A stretch of 64,000 nt of DNA. It comes from Chloroflexota bacterium (GTDB lineage: Bacteria; Chloroflexota; Dehalococcoidia; JABGRK01). The stretch covers positions 237,588-301,587 of the forward strand of contig JABGRK010000017.1 in the NCBI GenBank assembly GCA_018648325.1, in the 5' to 3' direction. Made by a program: the position numbers and the translations under genes. Numbering within the stretch: position 1 is the stretch's first letter; each line of letters starts with the position of its first letter. Shown here one piece after another: positions 8,779-15,743 of the stretch. Below the pieces are notes generated by a model that was not told the origin of the DNA, did not search any database, and worked only from the letters and a program-made list of their open reading frames with translations.

Positions 8779-8940
8779 TTATTTTCCACATTTGTCGGCT
8801 GCATTTCCTTGAGAGTGGTACTCCTTGATATGTGCCTGGACTTTTGCATTTAACTGGCTCTCGTTATCATCAGCGTATTGCCAGTCGCAATTGAATCCTT
8901 CATCTCTGCAATCGTACGTAAACTTTTTGCCTTCTGCCAT
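8779..8940 (-). CDS. DUF1059 family small protein, copy 1
   Basis: A frame of 53 codons from ATG at 8940 to TAA at 8779, with AGGAGG 8 bases upstream. The DUF1059 core is clear: YDCRDEGFNCDWQYADD then QLNAKVQAHIKEYH, ending in a Cys near the C-terminus. It is the first gene of a four-gene microprotein unit and a close paralogue of the gene at 8417-8608. The role is unknown; the context of iron- and zinc-binding microproteins and an Fnr-type promoter suggests a redox or low-oxygen response. Confidence 0.8.
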   Translation of the reverse strand: MAEGKKFTYDCRDEGFNCDWQYADDNESQLNAKVQAHIKEYHSQGNAADKCGK

Positions 8941-8971
8941 AATGCTATCCTCCTAATGAAATAGATGTCTT

Positions 8972-9014
8972 AATATATAAAAACCGGGAAAAGGTGTATG
9001 TGATTTATATCACT
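8972..9014 (-). promoter_or_regulatory. Class II Crp/Fnr-type promoter for the microprotein operon
   Basis: A TGTGA-N6-TCACT palindrome occupies 8999-9014. On the minus strand a TATATT -10 box lies at 8977-8972, predicting transcription from about 8965. The palindrome centre (9006.5) would then be at -41.5, the standard position for class II activation by Crp/Fnr proteins, and no good -35 box is present. Start site and regulator are inferred. Confidence 0.6.
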
Positions 9015-9040
9015 TTGCCGCACATCAGATTGAAAAAGCA

Positions 9041-9069
9041 TTGACCTCATATGTTGTAGCTCATACAAT
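9041..9069 (+). promoter_or_regulatory. Sigma-70 promoter for the zinc-ribbon gene
   Basis: TTGACC (9041-9046) and TACAAT (9064-9069) are separated by 17 bases. The predicted start near 9076 coincides with the ATG of the 40-residue zinc-ribbon ORF, so the mRNA would be leaderless. It diverges from the Crp/Fnr-type promoter just upstream. Confidence 0.55.
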
Positions 9070-9075
9070 ACAGCT

Positions 9076-9198
9076 ATGAGTCAGCTTATAGAACTACCTC
9101 ATCTATCTTGCACGAGATGCGCTCATATCTGGATACCCCGAATACAGCGATTACCCAAACAATGCCCCAATTGCCGCTCCCCATATTGGATAAACTGA
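9076..9198 (+). CDS. 40-residue zinc-ribbon microprotein
   Basis: A short frame from ATG at 9076 to TGA at 9198. It contains SCTRCAHIWIPRIQRLPKQC followed by PNCRSPYW, a compact two-pair zinc ribbon with the W-x-P-R and P-K-x-C-P-x-C motifs seen in small archaeal and bacterial zinc-finger proteins. No ribosome binding site is seen, in line with the predicted leaderless start. It lies just before the unknown 108-residue gene and may be co-transcribed with it. Confidence 0.7.
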   Translation: MSQLIELPHLSCTRCAHIWIPRIQRLPKQCPNCRSPYWIN

Positions 9199-9217
9199 AG
9201 TGGAAGGGAATTAAGAC

Positions 9218-9544
9218 ATGACGGACATGGAGAAAAATGAAACTGTAAATCCTGTTGCAGCATTTAAGATGCACCTGAAAGTGCACTTATCCTCCGGCGG
9301 AACTAATGACCATATTGTTGATGTGCCAACAGAAAGAGAGGTAGGCAAGGCTACCGTTATACACTATTTCAATCTAATAAAAAAAGTAGTGAATGGTAAA
9401 GGGAAGCAATTCTATTTACCAAATCCAAACATTTTTTATAACCCAACTTATATAGTTTTTATCCAGGTAGAACTAATAGGGCCGGATGAATGGCAGGAAC
9501 TTATCGATCAATCATTGAAAGGGCCTGTAGGATTTAGACACTAG
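9218..9544 (+). CDS. Hypothetical protein
   Basis: A 108-residue soluble protein that I do not recognise. It has no cysteines, membrane segments or obvious motif. The middle part HIVDVPTEREVGKATVIHYF and the end ELIGPDEWQELIDQSLKGP suggest a compact mixed alpha/beta domain. An AAGGGAA box lies 8 bases before the ATG. It follows the zinc-ribbon microprotein by 19 bases, so the pair may work together. Codon use and ribosome binding site support it being real. Confidence 0.55.
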   Translation: MTDMEKNETVNPVAAFKMHLKVHLSSGGTNDHIVDVPTEREVGKATVIHYFNLIKKVVNGKGKQFYLPNPNIFYNPTYIVFIQVELIGPDEWQELIDQSLKGPVGFRH

Positions 9545-9871
9545 AATAGTGTATAGCTTGGTGGATGTTAGTCTCAGCTGGTTCTTATCTACTCATTTTA
9601 GACTGTTTAATAGTACTGACAACTTTAGCCCTGAGAAAAGCAATTGTCAAACTCCCCCAAATTTCTCTGTAGTATACGCTCTTGCGATGAGTGGCGCAAA
9701 CTAAAAAGTATTCGAAAATGAAGGGTAACCGTGGAGCTAAAGTATCAACACCTAGCACTTTTAGGTGATTTTTGTATTGCCAACCTAGTCGTTGCTAGTA
9801 TAATGTTGTAGAAATAGCAATATTAGTAACATCATTTAATAAATAAACAAATATTAGGGGCAGGTCAGTCA
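9545..9871. other. 327-base gap with no gene
   Basis: No convincing frame on either strand. The stretch is AT-rich. It contains a small hairpin, CACCTA (9749-9754) pairing with TAGGTG (9762-9767) followed by ATTTTTG, which could end transcription from the left. Near 9787-9804 are short repeats of GTTGTAG/GTTGCTAG type with no clear meaning. The promoter of the XRE gene probably lies in its right half. Confidence 0.5.
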
Positions 9872-10291
9872 ATGGAAGGCAAGGAACTTGGTAAAATACG
9901 CAGCTTTTTGGGTAAGACTCAGGCCCAATTAGCGCAATTATTAGGGGTTTCTTCCAAAGCTGTGCAGAGTTATGAACAGGGGTGGAGGACAGTTCCACCT
10001 ATGATTGAACGGCAAATGCTGCTATTTCTGGAAACTAAGAGGTTATCTGGTACAAATGTACAACCCTGTTGGGAGATTAAAAATTGTTCGGATGAATGGA
10101 AAGCCCCTTGTATTGTTTGGAAGTTAAAAATCAGGCGTTTTTGCTGGTTTATGATCGGCACGTATTGCCAGGGCCAACTGCAGAAGATCTGGGGCAATAA
10201 GATAAAAATATGTCGTGATTGTGAAGTATATAAATTGGTATTTTCGGTTGACCCAACATTAAGCTCTGATTCTACAGATTATAGAATTTAG
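9872..10291 (+). CDS. XRE-type HTH protein with Cys-rich two-CW domain
   Basis: A 139-residue protein. Residues 5-58 form an XRE-like helix-turn-helix (TQAQLAQLLGVSSKAVQSYE). The rest carries seven cysteines: C66 and C72 in PCWEIKNC, C80, C91 in FCW, C99, and C114/C117 in CRDC. This is the 'two-CW' arrangement and probably binds a metal or iron-sulfur cluster. A DNA-binding domain joined to a redox-type Cys domain suggests a sensor-regulator. No direct target is visible; it could control the nearby microproteins. AGGGGCAGG lies upstream of the ATG. Confidence 0.75.
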   Translation: MEGKELGKIRSFLGKTQAQLAQLLGVSSKAVQSYEQGWRTVPPMIERQMLLFLETKRLSGTNVQPCWEIKNCSDEWKAPCIVWKLKIRRFCWFMIGTYCQGQLQKIWGNKIKICRDCEVYKLVFSVDPTLSSDSTDYRI

Positions 10292-10300
10292 CACTTTCTT

Positions 10301-11086
10301 CTAATTGCTTTTTAGCTGCTCGTATAGCAGGTCGGAAAGCTTTTGCACTGTGTCTGCGTGGTTGGTGGCGGTGGTAAGGTTGGGGTTGAGCGTGGTTATT
10401 GAGACCATGTTTTGATTGATAGCCCACATATCGGTGCCCTCTGTCAGGTCCCAGTCAGCCTGCGGTCGTGTTATCCAGAAGTAGTTGCTTTTACCAATAA
10501 GGTTGTCCTCACGCACACTTTCGATGTAGCTAAGCTCGCCCAGTCGTGTGGGTTTGACGCCTTTTATATCCTTTGTGAGAATGTTTGGCAGGTTGACGTT
10601 AAGGAATATGTCGGCAGGTAGTTTACCGGTGGCGAACTGGTTGGCAAGTATTGCAGCGGTTTTTGTAGAGGCTTCAAAGTGGTTGTTTTCCAGCCCTTCG
10701 ACTGATATCGCGATGGCAGGTATGCCCCTGATAAAACCGTTGCGGGCGGCTGAGACCGTGCCTGAAAGAAGTACGTCGTAACCGAGGTTGAGACCTGTGT
10801 TTATGCCGGAGACAACCAGATCGACTTTGTCCTTGATAATCCATTCCAGCGCCAGAATGACGGCATCGGCTGGTGTGCCTTCAACCGAGTAGGTTGGGAC
10901 GTCTTTGACCAGCGGAGCAGCTTCGTGCAGCTTGACCGGTAGTCTTACCGTCATCGATGTGCCCACAGCGCTTTGCTCGCGGTCGGGCGCTACAACGATA
11001 ACGTCACCAACTTCCTTGAGTTGCTTAACAAGCACTTTCAGTCCTTTGGCATTTACGCCGTCGTCGTTTGAAACAAGTATTTTCAA
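10301..11086 (-). CDS. surE: 5'/3'-nucleotidase SurE
   Basis: SurE removes phosphate from nucleoside monophosphates and is a metal-dependent stationary-phase survival protein. The catalytic N-terminus KILVSNDDGVNAKG with the Asp pair, the REQSAVGTS loop and the SGINTGLNLG asparagine motif are all present. The TTG at 11086 is chosen over the upstream ATG at 11137 because GGGAG lies just before it and the conserved sequence begins there; this gives 261 residues, normal for the family. It follows the pan operon after a strong terminator. Confidence 0.94.
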   Translation of the reverse strand: MKILVSNDDGVNAKGLKVLVKQLKEVGDVIVVAPDREQSAVGTSMTVRLPVKLHEAAPLVKDVPTYSVEGTPADAVILALEWIIKDKVDLVVSGINTGLNLGYDVLLSGTVSAARNGFIRGIPAIAISVEGLENNHFEASTKTAAILANQFATGKLPADIFLNVNLPNILTKDIKGVKPTRLGELSYIESVREDNLIGKSNYFWITRPQADWDLTEGTDMWAINQNMVSITTLNPNLTTATNHADTVQKLSDLLYEQLKSN

Positions 11087-11121
11087 AGTTATCTCCCTAC
11101 GCTGCAAAAGTTTAGCATATA

Positions 11122-11150
11122 AAAACAGGGGCGACAATCGCCCCTGTTTT
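11122..11150 (-). terminator. Terminator of the pan operon
   Basis: A perfect 12-bp stem, AAAACAGGGGCG (11122-11133) with CGCCCCTGTTTT (11139-11150), and a 5-base loop. Read on the minus strand it ends in TTTTTATA, an intrinsic terminator 26 bases after panC. The symmetry means it could also work in the other direction. Confidence 0.88.
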
Positions 11151-11175
11151 GGTATTTCGTATATGCCGTTACTTT

Positions 11176-12009
11176 TTAGCCGATGGTTCTGTTATCTATA
11201 AGACGTGTGTTGCCGATTCTTACCGCCATGGATATCAGCGCGGACCTGTCCATATAGGTAAGCTCTTCCAGTGTGTCTGCATCGGCGATGCTGATGTAGT
11301 CGATTTTGGCAAGAGGTTCTTGGTTTATGATGCCGGTTATTTTGACGCGGATTCTGGCAACATCCTGCTCGCCCCGCATGTACATTTCTTCGGCGGTGCT
11401 CAGCGCCTTGTACAGCACCAGCGCTGCCTCACGCTCCTCTTTGCTCAGGTAGTTGTTGCGGCTGCTCATGGCAAGGCCGCGTCTGCTGCGCACAGTGGCA
11501 ACCGGCATTATCTTAACGTGCATATCAAGATCGGCAACCATCTTCTGGATGACGCGTAACTGCTGTGCATCCTTTTGCCCGAAGTAGGCTTTGTGGGGCA
11601 GTACTATATTAAACAACTTGTTTACGATGGTGGTAACGCCTTTGAAGTGACCGGGGCGTTTTTCACCCTCAAGTTTGGATGTAATGCCAAACGTTTCCAC
11701 CCACGTGTTATAACCGTCAGGATACATGTCATCCGGTGTAGGCATGAATACGAAATCCACACCTTCTTTTTCCAGCATTTCCAGGTCCCGCTCAGTGTCG
11801 CGCGGGTAGGTGGCGAAGTCTTCGCCGGGGCCGAACTGCGTAGGATTGACGAAAATGCTGACCACTGCGACATCGTTATCGCGCTTTGCGCGGCGGACCA
11901 GCGTTAGATGCCCTCTGTGCAAGTAACCCATAGTCGGAACAAAGCCCACCGTACAGGCGAGCTTTTTGCGTTCCTGCTTCATTTCTTCAATGCTGTTAAT
12001 AACCTGCAT
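11176..12009 (-). CDS. panC: Pantothenate synthetase
   Basis: Joins pantoate and beta-alanine using ATP, the last step of pantothenate synthesis. The ATP-binding HIGH-like motif appears as PTMGYLHRGHLTLV near residue 25, with IFVNPTQFGPGED following and a KMSKS-type loop at MSSRNNYLS. Its length of 277 residues is normal. It starts 6 bases after panB ends and is the last gene of the DUF2520-panD-panB-panC operon, which ends at the strong terminator just downstream. Confidence 0.96.
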   Translation of the reverse strand: MQVINSIEEMKQERKKLACTVGFVPTMGYLHRGHLTLVRRAKRDNDVAVVSIFVNPTQFGPGEDFATYPRDTERDLEMLEKEGVDFVFMPTPDDMYPDGYNTWVETFGITSKLEGEKRPGHFKGVTTIVNKLFNIVLPHKAYFGQKDAQQLRVIQKMVADLDMHVKIMPVATVRSRRGLAMSSRNNYLSKEEREAALVLYKALSTAEEMYMRGEQDVARIRVKITGIINQEPLAKIDYISIADADTLEELTYMDRSALISMAVRIGNTRLIDNRTIG

Positions 12010-12015
12010 ACTTTT

Positions 12016-12840
12016 TTATAAATCCTTGAGGATGCTTTCATCCATGGCGATGCTCTGTTTGTCTGTGGGGAATGTACCTGCTGTGACTTCGGCTATGTAC
12101 TCGGCGGCGGCGGTTTTGATAGTTTTGCCTATTTGAGCATATTGCTTGGCATGTTTGGGAACGAACTCGGTATATATGCCCAGCAGGTCACTTATTACCT
12201 GCACTTGCCCATCGCAGCCTGCGCCTGCGCCGATGCCGATGGTGGGTATGCTTATCTTTTCGCTTATCTTTTTGGAAAGAGGTGCGGGCACGGTTTCCAG
12301 AACGATGGCATATGCTCCGGCCTGCTCCAGTGCCACTGCGTCTTTTATCAGTTTGACGGCGGTATCAGGGGTTTTCCCCACTGCCTTGTATCCACCAAGC
12401 TGGTTTATTGATTGGGGGGTTAGTCCGATATGTCCCATAACGGGGATGCCGCACTCAACGATCTTGGCAATTGTCGGGGCCATTTCCTGTCCGCCCTCCA
12501 GCTTGACCGTCTGGCAGCCTGTTTCCTGAATGAAGCGCCCTGCATTGGCAAGCGCCTGTTCGATGCTAAGGTGGTAGGACATAAACGGCATGTCACCGAC
12601 TATTAATGCGTTTTTGGCACCGCGCACAACGGCTGCGGTGTGGTGAATCATCACATCCATGGTTACAGGAATCGTTGATTCGTATCCCAGCATTACCATG
12701 CCCAGACTGTCGCCTACTAATATCAGCGGTATTCCCGCCTCATCAATCAGTTTTGCCGTGGCGTAGTCATAGGCGGTGAGCATGCTGATCTTCTCACCCT
12801 TTTGCTTCATTTCTTTGATTTTGCCGATTGTGATGCGCAT
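12016..12840 (-). CDS. panB: 3-methyl-2-oxobutanoate hydroxymethyltransferase
   Basis: Adds a hydroxymethyl group from 5,10-methylene-tetrahydrofolate to alpha-ketoisovalerate, giving ketopantoate. Signature segments are LTAYDYATAKLIDEAGI, LVGDSLGMVMLGYESTIPVT and GIGAGAGCDGQVQVISDLLG, which hold the metal and substrate residues. At 274 residues it is full length. It lies between panD and panC. Confidence 0.96.
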   Translation of the reverse strand: MRITIGKIKEMKQKGEKISMLTAYDYATAKLIDEAGIPLILVGDSLGMVMLGYESTIPVTMDVMIHHTAAVVRGAKNALIVGDMPFMSYHLSIEQALANAGRFIQETGCQTVKLEGGQEMAPTIAKIVECGIPVMGHIGLTPQSINQLGGYKAVGKTPDTAVKLIKDAVALEQAGAYAIVLETVPAPLSKKISEKISIPTIGIGAGAGCDGQVQVISDLLGIYTEFVPKHAKQYAQIGKTIKTAAAEYIAEVTAGTFPTDKQSIAMDESILKDL

Positions 12841-12859
12841 CTAAATGCCCCCTTTTAGT

Positions 12860-13231
12860 TTATATGGCCAGGTCTTTTAAGATTTGGTCCACTTGTTCGT
12901 TTTTCTCGTTAACGTTTACTACTATGGGGTGCGCTTTTCGTGCTTCCTGCTCAGACAGGTCGTGATAGGTGAGGATAATAACCTTGTCTCCGGGGTGCAC
13001 TAGCCTGGCGGCGGCTCCATTGATGCATATAGTGCCCGAGCCTGCCTCGCCCACTATAGCGTAGGTCTCAAGCCTAGCTCCGCTGTCGATGTCCAGCACC
13101 TGTACTTTCTCGTAGGGCAGTATATCTGCAGCTTCCATAAGATCGGTATCGATTGTGATGCTGCCCTCATAGTTGATATTGGCCTCGGTGACGGTGGCCC
13201 GGTGAATTTTGCTCTTAAGCATGATTCTCAT
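12860..13231 (-). CDS. panD: Aspartate 1-decarboxylase
   Basis: Makes beta-alanine from aspartate. The enzyme is made as a proenzyme that cleaves itself between a Gly and a Ser to form the pyruvoyl cofactor; here these are G23-S24 in [19 protein letters not shown] at the N-terminus and [14 protein letters not shown] further on match the family. It has 123 residues. It abuts the DUF2520 gene with no gap, showing tight operon packing. Confidence 0.96.
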   Translation of the reverse strand: MRIMLKSKIHRATVTEANINYEGSITIDTDLMEAADILPYEKVQVLDIDSGARLETYAIVGEAGSGTICINGAAARLVHPGDKVIILTYHDLSEQEARKAHPIVVNVNEKNEQVDQILKDLAI

Positions 13232-14122
13232 TTACTTGTCCTCCAGGATGTTTTTGATTTCTTCTGCCTTTTGTTTATCTAAAGTTCCTTTGGCAATTCC
13301 TATGGGAATAGTTTCAAGCCCTAGATCACAGTACATTTTAAGTAGTTTGGGCGCTTTTGCTTTTAGCGCATCTACATGCATTTGTATGGTACCCGCGTCT
13401 CCTCTGGCGATTGGGCCGGTAAGGCAGTTGGGAAGTCCTGCATTAATGATGTTATTAACGGTGCCCTTAAGCAGTGGCCCCAGCGCCTCGATGGCATCAT
13501 TGGTATCAACGCCGAATTTACCCCAGACGTCTGTGGACATCTGCATGAGTGTTACGAAGTAGTTGCAGGCCATTACCGCGGCGGCGTGGTACAGAACTTT
13601 ATCTCCTGCTCCCAGTTGTATCGCTTTCCCGTCAAGTGATTTTGCCATTTCCTCAAGCAGGTCGACAATGGGGCCGTCCCCCTCGATACCGAATGTTGAG
13701 CCCGGTATATTCTTGATGGCTTGCTCGACGCTTGCAAAGCTTTGCAAGGGGTGAATTGCTCCCACCTGTGCGCCTGTTTTTTGAGCAGTCTCCAGAATGT
13801 CCAGCGAACCGGCTCCACTACAGTGTACAACCAGATTGCCTTTGTGCCATTTGATTTGTGATACGACTTCTAAAATGGCGTCGTCGGGTGTGGTAATAAA
13901 AATAAGGTCGGTATTATCTGCAATACGCTGAACATTTTCATAGGCCTTACAACCTGGTACTGCCTCGGCAAGCTTCTCGGCTGATGCAAAGGTTCGGCTG
14001 GCCACGGCAACAACGGGGTATCCCTTGTTGCTAAGTTGCACCGCAAGCGCTGTTCCCACTTTACCTGCACCTATAAATCCTATTTTCGTCATAACGTTTG
14101 GCCATTTTCTTCGCTTGGGCAT
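13232..14122 (-). CDS. panG: Rossmann-fold/DUF2520 protein, likely ketopantoate reductase (PanG type)
   Basis: A 296-residue protein with an N-terminal NAD(P)-binding motif (IGFIGAGKVGTAL), the IHPLQSF motif near the middle and a helical C-terminal DUF2520 domain. As first gene of an operon with panD, panB and panC, and with no classical panE here, it most likely reduces ketopantoate to pantoate. PanG-type enzymes described in other bacteria are of this general kind. The ATG at 14122 follows a GAGGG box; an alternative ATG at 14089 lies directly before the conserved motif but has no clear box. Function is from context. Confidence 0.75.
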   Translation of the reverse strand: MPKRRKWPNVMTKIGFIGAGKVGTALAVQLSNKGYPVVAVASRTFASAEKLAEAVPGCKAYENVQRIADNTDLIFITTPDDAILEVVSQIKWHKGNLVVHCSGAGSLDILETAQKTGAQVGAIHPLQSFASVEQAIKNIPGSTFGIEGDGPIVDLLEEMAKSLDGKAIQLGAGDKVLYHAAAVMACNYFVTLMQMSTDVWGKFGVDTNDAIEALGPLLKGTVNNIINAGLPNCLTGPIARGDAGTIQMHVDALKAKAPKLLKMYCDLGLETIPIGIAKGTLDKQKAEEIKNILEDK

Positions 14123-14264
14123 TAAAAAAACCCTCTTAACACACGACTAAGAAGGCTTGCTTTGAGTTAATTGTTTCGTCCGTCTCGGTCTAGTGCTGAT
14201 CCAAGCGAGCTTTATTTTTAAAAGAGCATTTATTTTTTGCTTACTGCCCAAAAGGTCAGTTGCG
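14123..14264 (-). promoter_or_regulatory. Pan operon leader with attenuator; candidate pan-motif RNA
   Basis: A leader of about 142 nt is predicted. At its 3' end CCUUCUUA (14155-14148) pairs with UAAGAGGG (14138-14131), one G-U wobble, followed by seven Us (14130-14124) ending at the ATG. The terminator's 3' arm is also the GAGGG ribosome binding box, so the hairpin could block both elongation and initiation. Upstream, CUGACC/GGGCAG forms a stem with a bulged A, as in the pan RNA motif known before pantothenate genes in Chloroflexota and Firmicutes. That class assignment is tentative. Confidence 0.55.
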
Positions 14265-14270
14265 CATAAA

Positions 14271-14298
14271 TCGTATCATCCTTTTTTATATGTGTCAA
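14271..14298 (-). promoter_or_regulatory. Sigma-70 promoter of the pan operon
   Basis: On the minus strand TTGACA (14298-14293) and TACGAT (14276-14271) are 16 bases apart, predicting a transcription start near 14264. The perfect -35 box supports a long leader before the first pan gene. Confidence 0.65.
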
Positions 14299-14332
14299 GA
14301 TAATTTATACTTATTTTTATGCTTATTATTAG

Positions 14333-14362
14333 TTGATTGTACATGGCTTTGCATGCTATAAT
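14333..14362 (+). promoter_or_regulatory. Promoter for tRNA-Met
   Basis: TTGATT (14333-14338) and a perfect TATAAT (14357-14362) with 18 bases between. It predicts a start near 14369, about 40 bases before the tRNA. Confidence 0.55.
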
Positions 14363-14409
14363 TTTTTACCTGCAAAAAATTGTGCGATATAACAGCTATA
14401 ATTTAATAG

Positions 14410-14484
14410 GGGCTCGTAGCTCAGCGGCAGAGCGGTCGGCTCATAACCGATTGGTCGTAGGTTCGAACCCTACCGAGCCCACCA
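14410..14484 (+). tRNA. tRNA with CAU anticodon (tRNA-Met, elongator type)
   Basis: A full cloverleaf can be drawn: GGGCTCG/CGAGCCC acceptor, D-arm GCTCAGCGGCAGAGC, anticodon loop CTCATAA giving CAU, T-arm with GGTTCGAACCC, and an encoded CCA. The G1-C72 pair and the lack of three G-C pairs in the anticodon stem argue against the initiator. An AUA-reading tRNA-Ile with modified C34 has the same anticodon and cannot be excluded by eye. Confidence 0.9.
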
Positions 14485-14485
14485 A

Positions 14486-14507
14486 AAAATCCCAGAACTG
14501 GGATTTT
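14486..14507 (+). terminator. Terminator after tRNA-Met
   Basis: AAAATCCCAG (14486-14495) and CTGGGATTTT (14498-14507) form a perfect 10-bp stem with a 2-base loop in DNA terms, followed by T residues. It starts directly after the CCA end. Confidence 0.8.
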
Positions 14508-14543
14508 TGTGTTTAAGGGTATAAACTCTCAGGGAGGCCTCAT

Positions 14544-15245
14544 TTGAGCAGAGTTAAGCGTCTTTACGAGCTTCAGGAAGTTGATTTGGCCATAAAGAAA
14601 GAGAAAAAGGCTATATCGGCTATTGAAGCCCAGTTGCAGGATAGTCACGAGGTTATTGAGGCCAGGGCAAAGCTGGAGCAGGAAGAAAAGCGCCTTTCGG
14701 AGACACGCAAAACAGAGAAACAATTAGAGTGGGATATTGAAGAGCTGACCGTGAAGATAGATGATGTCAACAAACAGCTTTTCGGCGGATCGGTCAAAAA
14801 CCCTAAAGATCTAGCCAGCTTAAATGAAGAGTGTGAGCATTTCAAGCAGCGCAGGACGGCTATGGAAGACGGTTTGCTGGAACTCATGACCGATCTGGAG
14901 CAGCGGCAGGGCGATTTCGATTTAGCCAAGAGCCAGTATGAACAGATTCAGTCTGAGTGGCTGGAAAATAACGGGCATCTGGTTGAAGATAAGACCAGAT
15001 TTGAGGGCGAGATTGCCGGGCTAACGGGTAAACGCGAGCAAATGGCATCGCAACTGGGTAGTGCCGATCTGGCCGCATATGAGAAACTGCTCTTAAGGGT
15101 TGGTAGCCAGCCTGTTGGTAAGGTTGAGCAGGGTATGTGCAAGGGGTGCAGAATAAATTTGCCTACCAATACCATAAAGAATGCCAGGCCGGGGCTGGAA
15201 CTGATTTACTGCCCCAATTGCGGCCGTATTTTATATGTGAGTTAA
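14544..15245 (+). CDS. Coiled-coil C4 zinc-ribbon protein (DUF164/CdsZ-like)
   Basis: A 233-residue protein, mostly a long charged coiled coil (residues about 5-185), ending in a C4 zinc ribbon: CKGCRINLP and IYCPNCGRILY. This is the family once called DUF164, often next to RNase HI as it is here. Its role is unclear; related proteins bind nucleic acid or act in cell envelope processes. Translation starts at TTG with AGGGAGG upstream. The RNase HI gene follows after 7 bases. Confidence 0.85.
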   Translation: MSRVKRLYELQEVDLAIKKEKKAISAIEAQLQDSHEVIEARAKLEQEEKRLSETRKTEKQLEWDIEELTVKIDDVNKQLFGGSVKNPKDLASLNEECEHFKQRRTAMEDGLLELMTDLEQRQGDFDLAKSQYEQIQSEWLENNGHLVEDKTRFEGEIAGLTGKREQMASQLGSADLAAYEKLLLRVGSQPVGKVEQGMCKGCRINLPTNTIKNARPGLELIYCPNCGRILYVS

Positions 15246-15252
15246 TGTTTTT

Positions 15253-15672
15253 ATGGCGAGTAAGAAAGCCTTTTATTTAAATACTGATGGTGGAGCGCGG
15301 CCCAATCCGGGGCCTGCATCTATTGGTGTCGCTATTGCCAGTGTGGACGGGAGTTATACCAAGGAGATTTCCCGCTATATAGGTGAGGCCACCAATAATC
15401 AGGCGGAGTACAAGGCGCTTGTTATTGGGCTTGAAGAGTTGCTTGAAATAGGTGCCACGGATGTAACCGTAAGGATGGATTCTCAGCTCATTGTCAGGCA
15501 GATTAGTGGACAGTACCGCGTTAAGAATCAGGATTTAAAGCCGTTTTACAATGAAGCACAGTCGCTTCTGAAAAAGTTTGCCTCAGCAAGCGTTATGTAT
15601 GTTCCCCGCGAGCAGAATAAGTTGGCTGATGCATTGGCCACCAAGGCGATTGAGAATCGAAACACCACCTAG
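15253..15672 (+). CDS. rnhA: Ribonuclease HI family protein
   Basis: Cuts the RNA strand of RNA-DNA hybrids. The four acidic residues of the catalytic site can be placed at D12 (LNTDGGARPNPGP), E52 (NNQAEYKAL), D76 (VRMDSQLIV) and D126 (KLADALA). At 139 residues it is the short bacterial/archaeal type without an N-terminal hybrid-binding domain. It is in an operon with the zinc-ribbon coiled-coil gene. An exact gene symbol is uncertain because several RNase HI subfamilies exist. Confidence 0.88.
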   Translation: MASKKAFYLNTDGGARPNPGPASIGVAIASVDGSYTKEISRYIGEATNNQAEYKALVIGLEELLEIGATDVTVRMDSQLIVRQISGQYRVKNQDLKPFYNEAQSLLKKFASASVMYVPREQNKLADALATKAIENRNTT

Positions 15673-15685
15673 TGTTTTTCATATC

Positions 15686-15714
15686 TTGACGGTATTTATT
15701 GCATCATATATCAT
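15686..15714 (+). promoter_or_regulatory. Promoter of sulfur island 1
   Basis: TTGACG (15686-15691) and TATCAT (15709-15714) are 17 bases apart, giving a predicted start near 15721, 23 bases before the Rrf2 ATG. Confidence 0.5.
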
Positions 15715-15722
15715 TGTATAGA

Positions 15723-15739
15723 TTAGTGATTTAGTAGTC
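15723..15739 (+). promoter_or_regulatory. Candidate Rrf2 operator, island 1
   Basis: Two half-sites, TTAGTGAT (15723-15730) and TTAGTAGTC (15731-15739), lie directly after the predicted transcription start. They resemble the perfect TTAGTAATC tandem repeat before the other Rrf2 gene (42235-42252), in the same orientation relative to the gene. Repressor binding here would block the promoter. Inferred from sequence only. Confidence 0.45.
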
Positions 15740-15743
15740 TTTT

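Noticed and set aside
8456..8853. Hydrophobic plus-strand frames opposite the microprotein genes
   Set aside because: The minus strand holds recognisable DUF1059 and desulforedoxin sequences in the same place; the plus frames match nothing.
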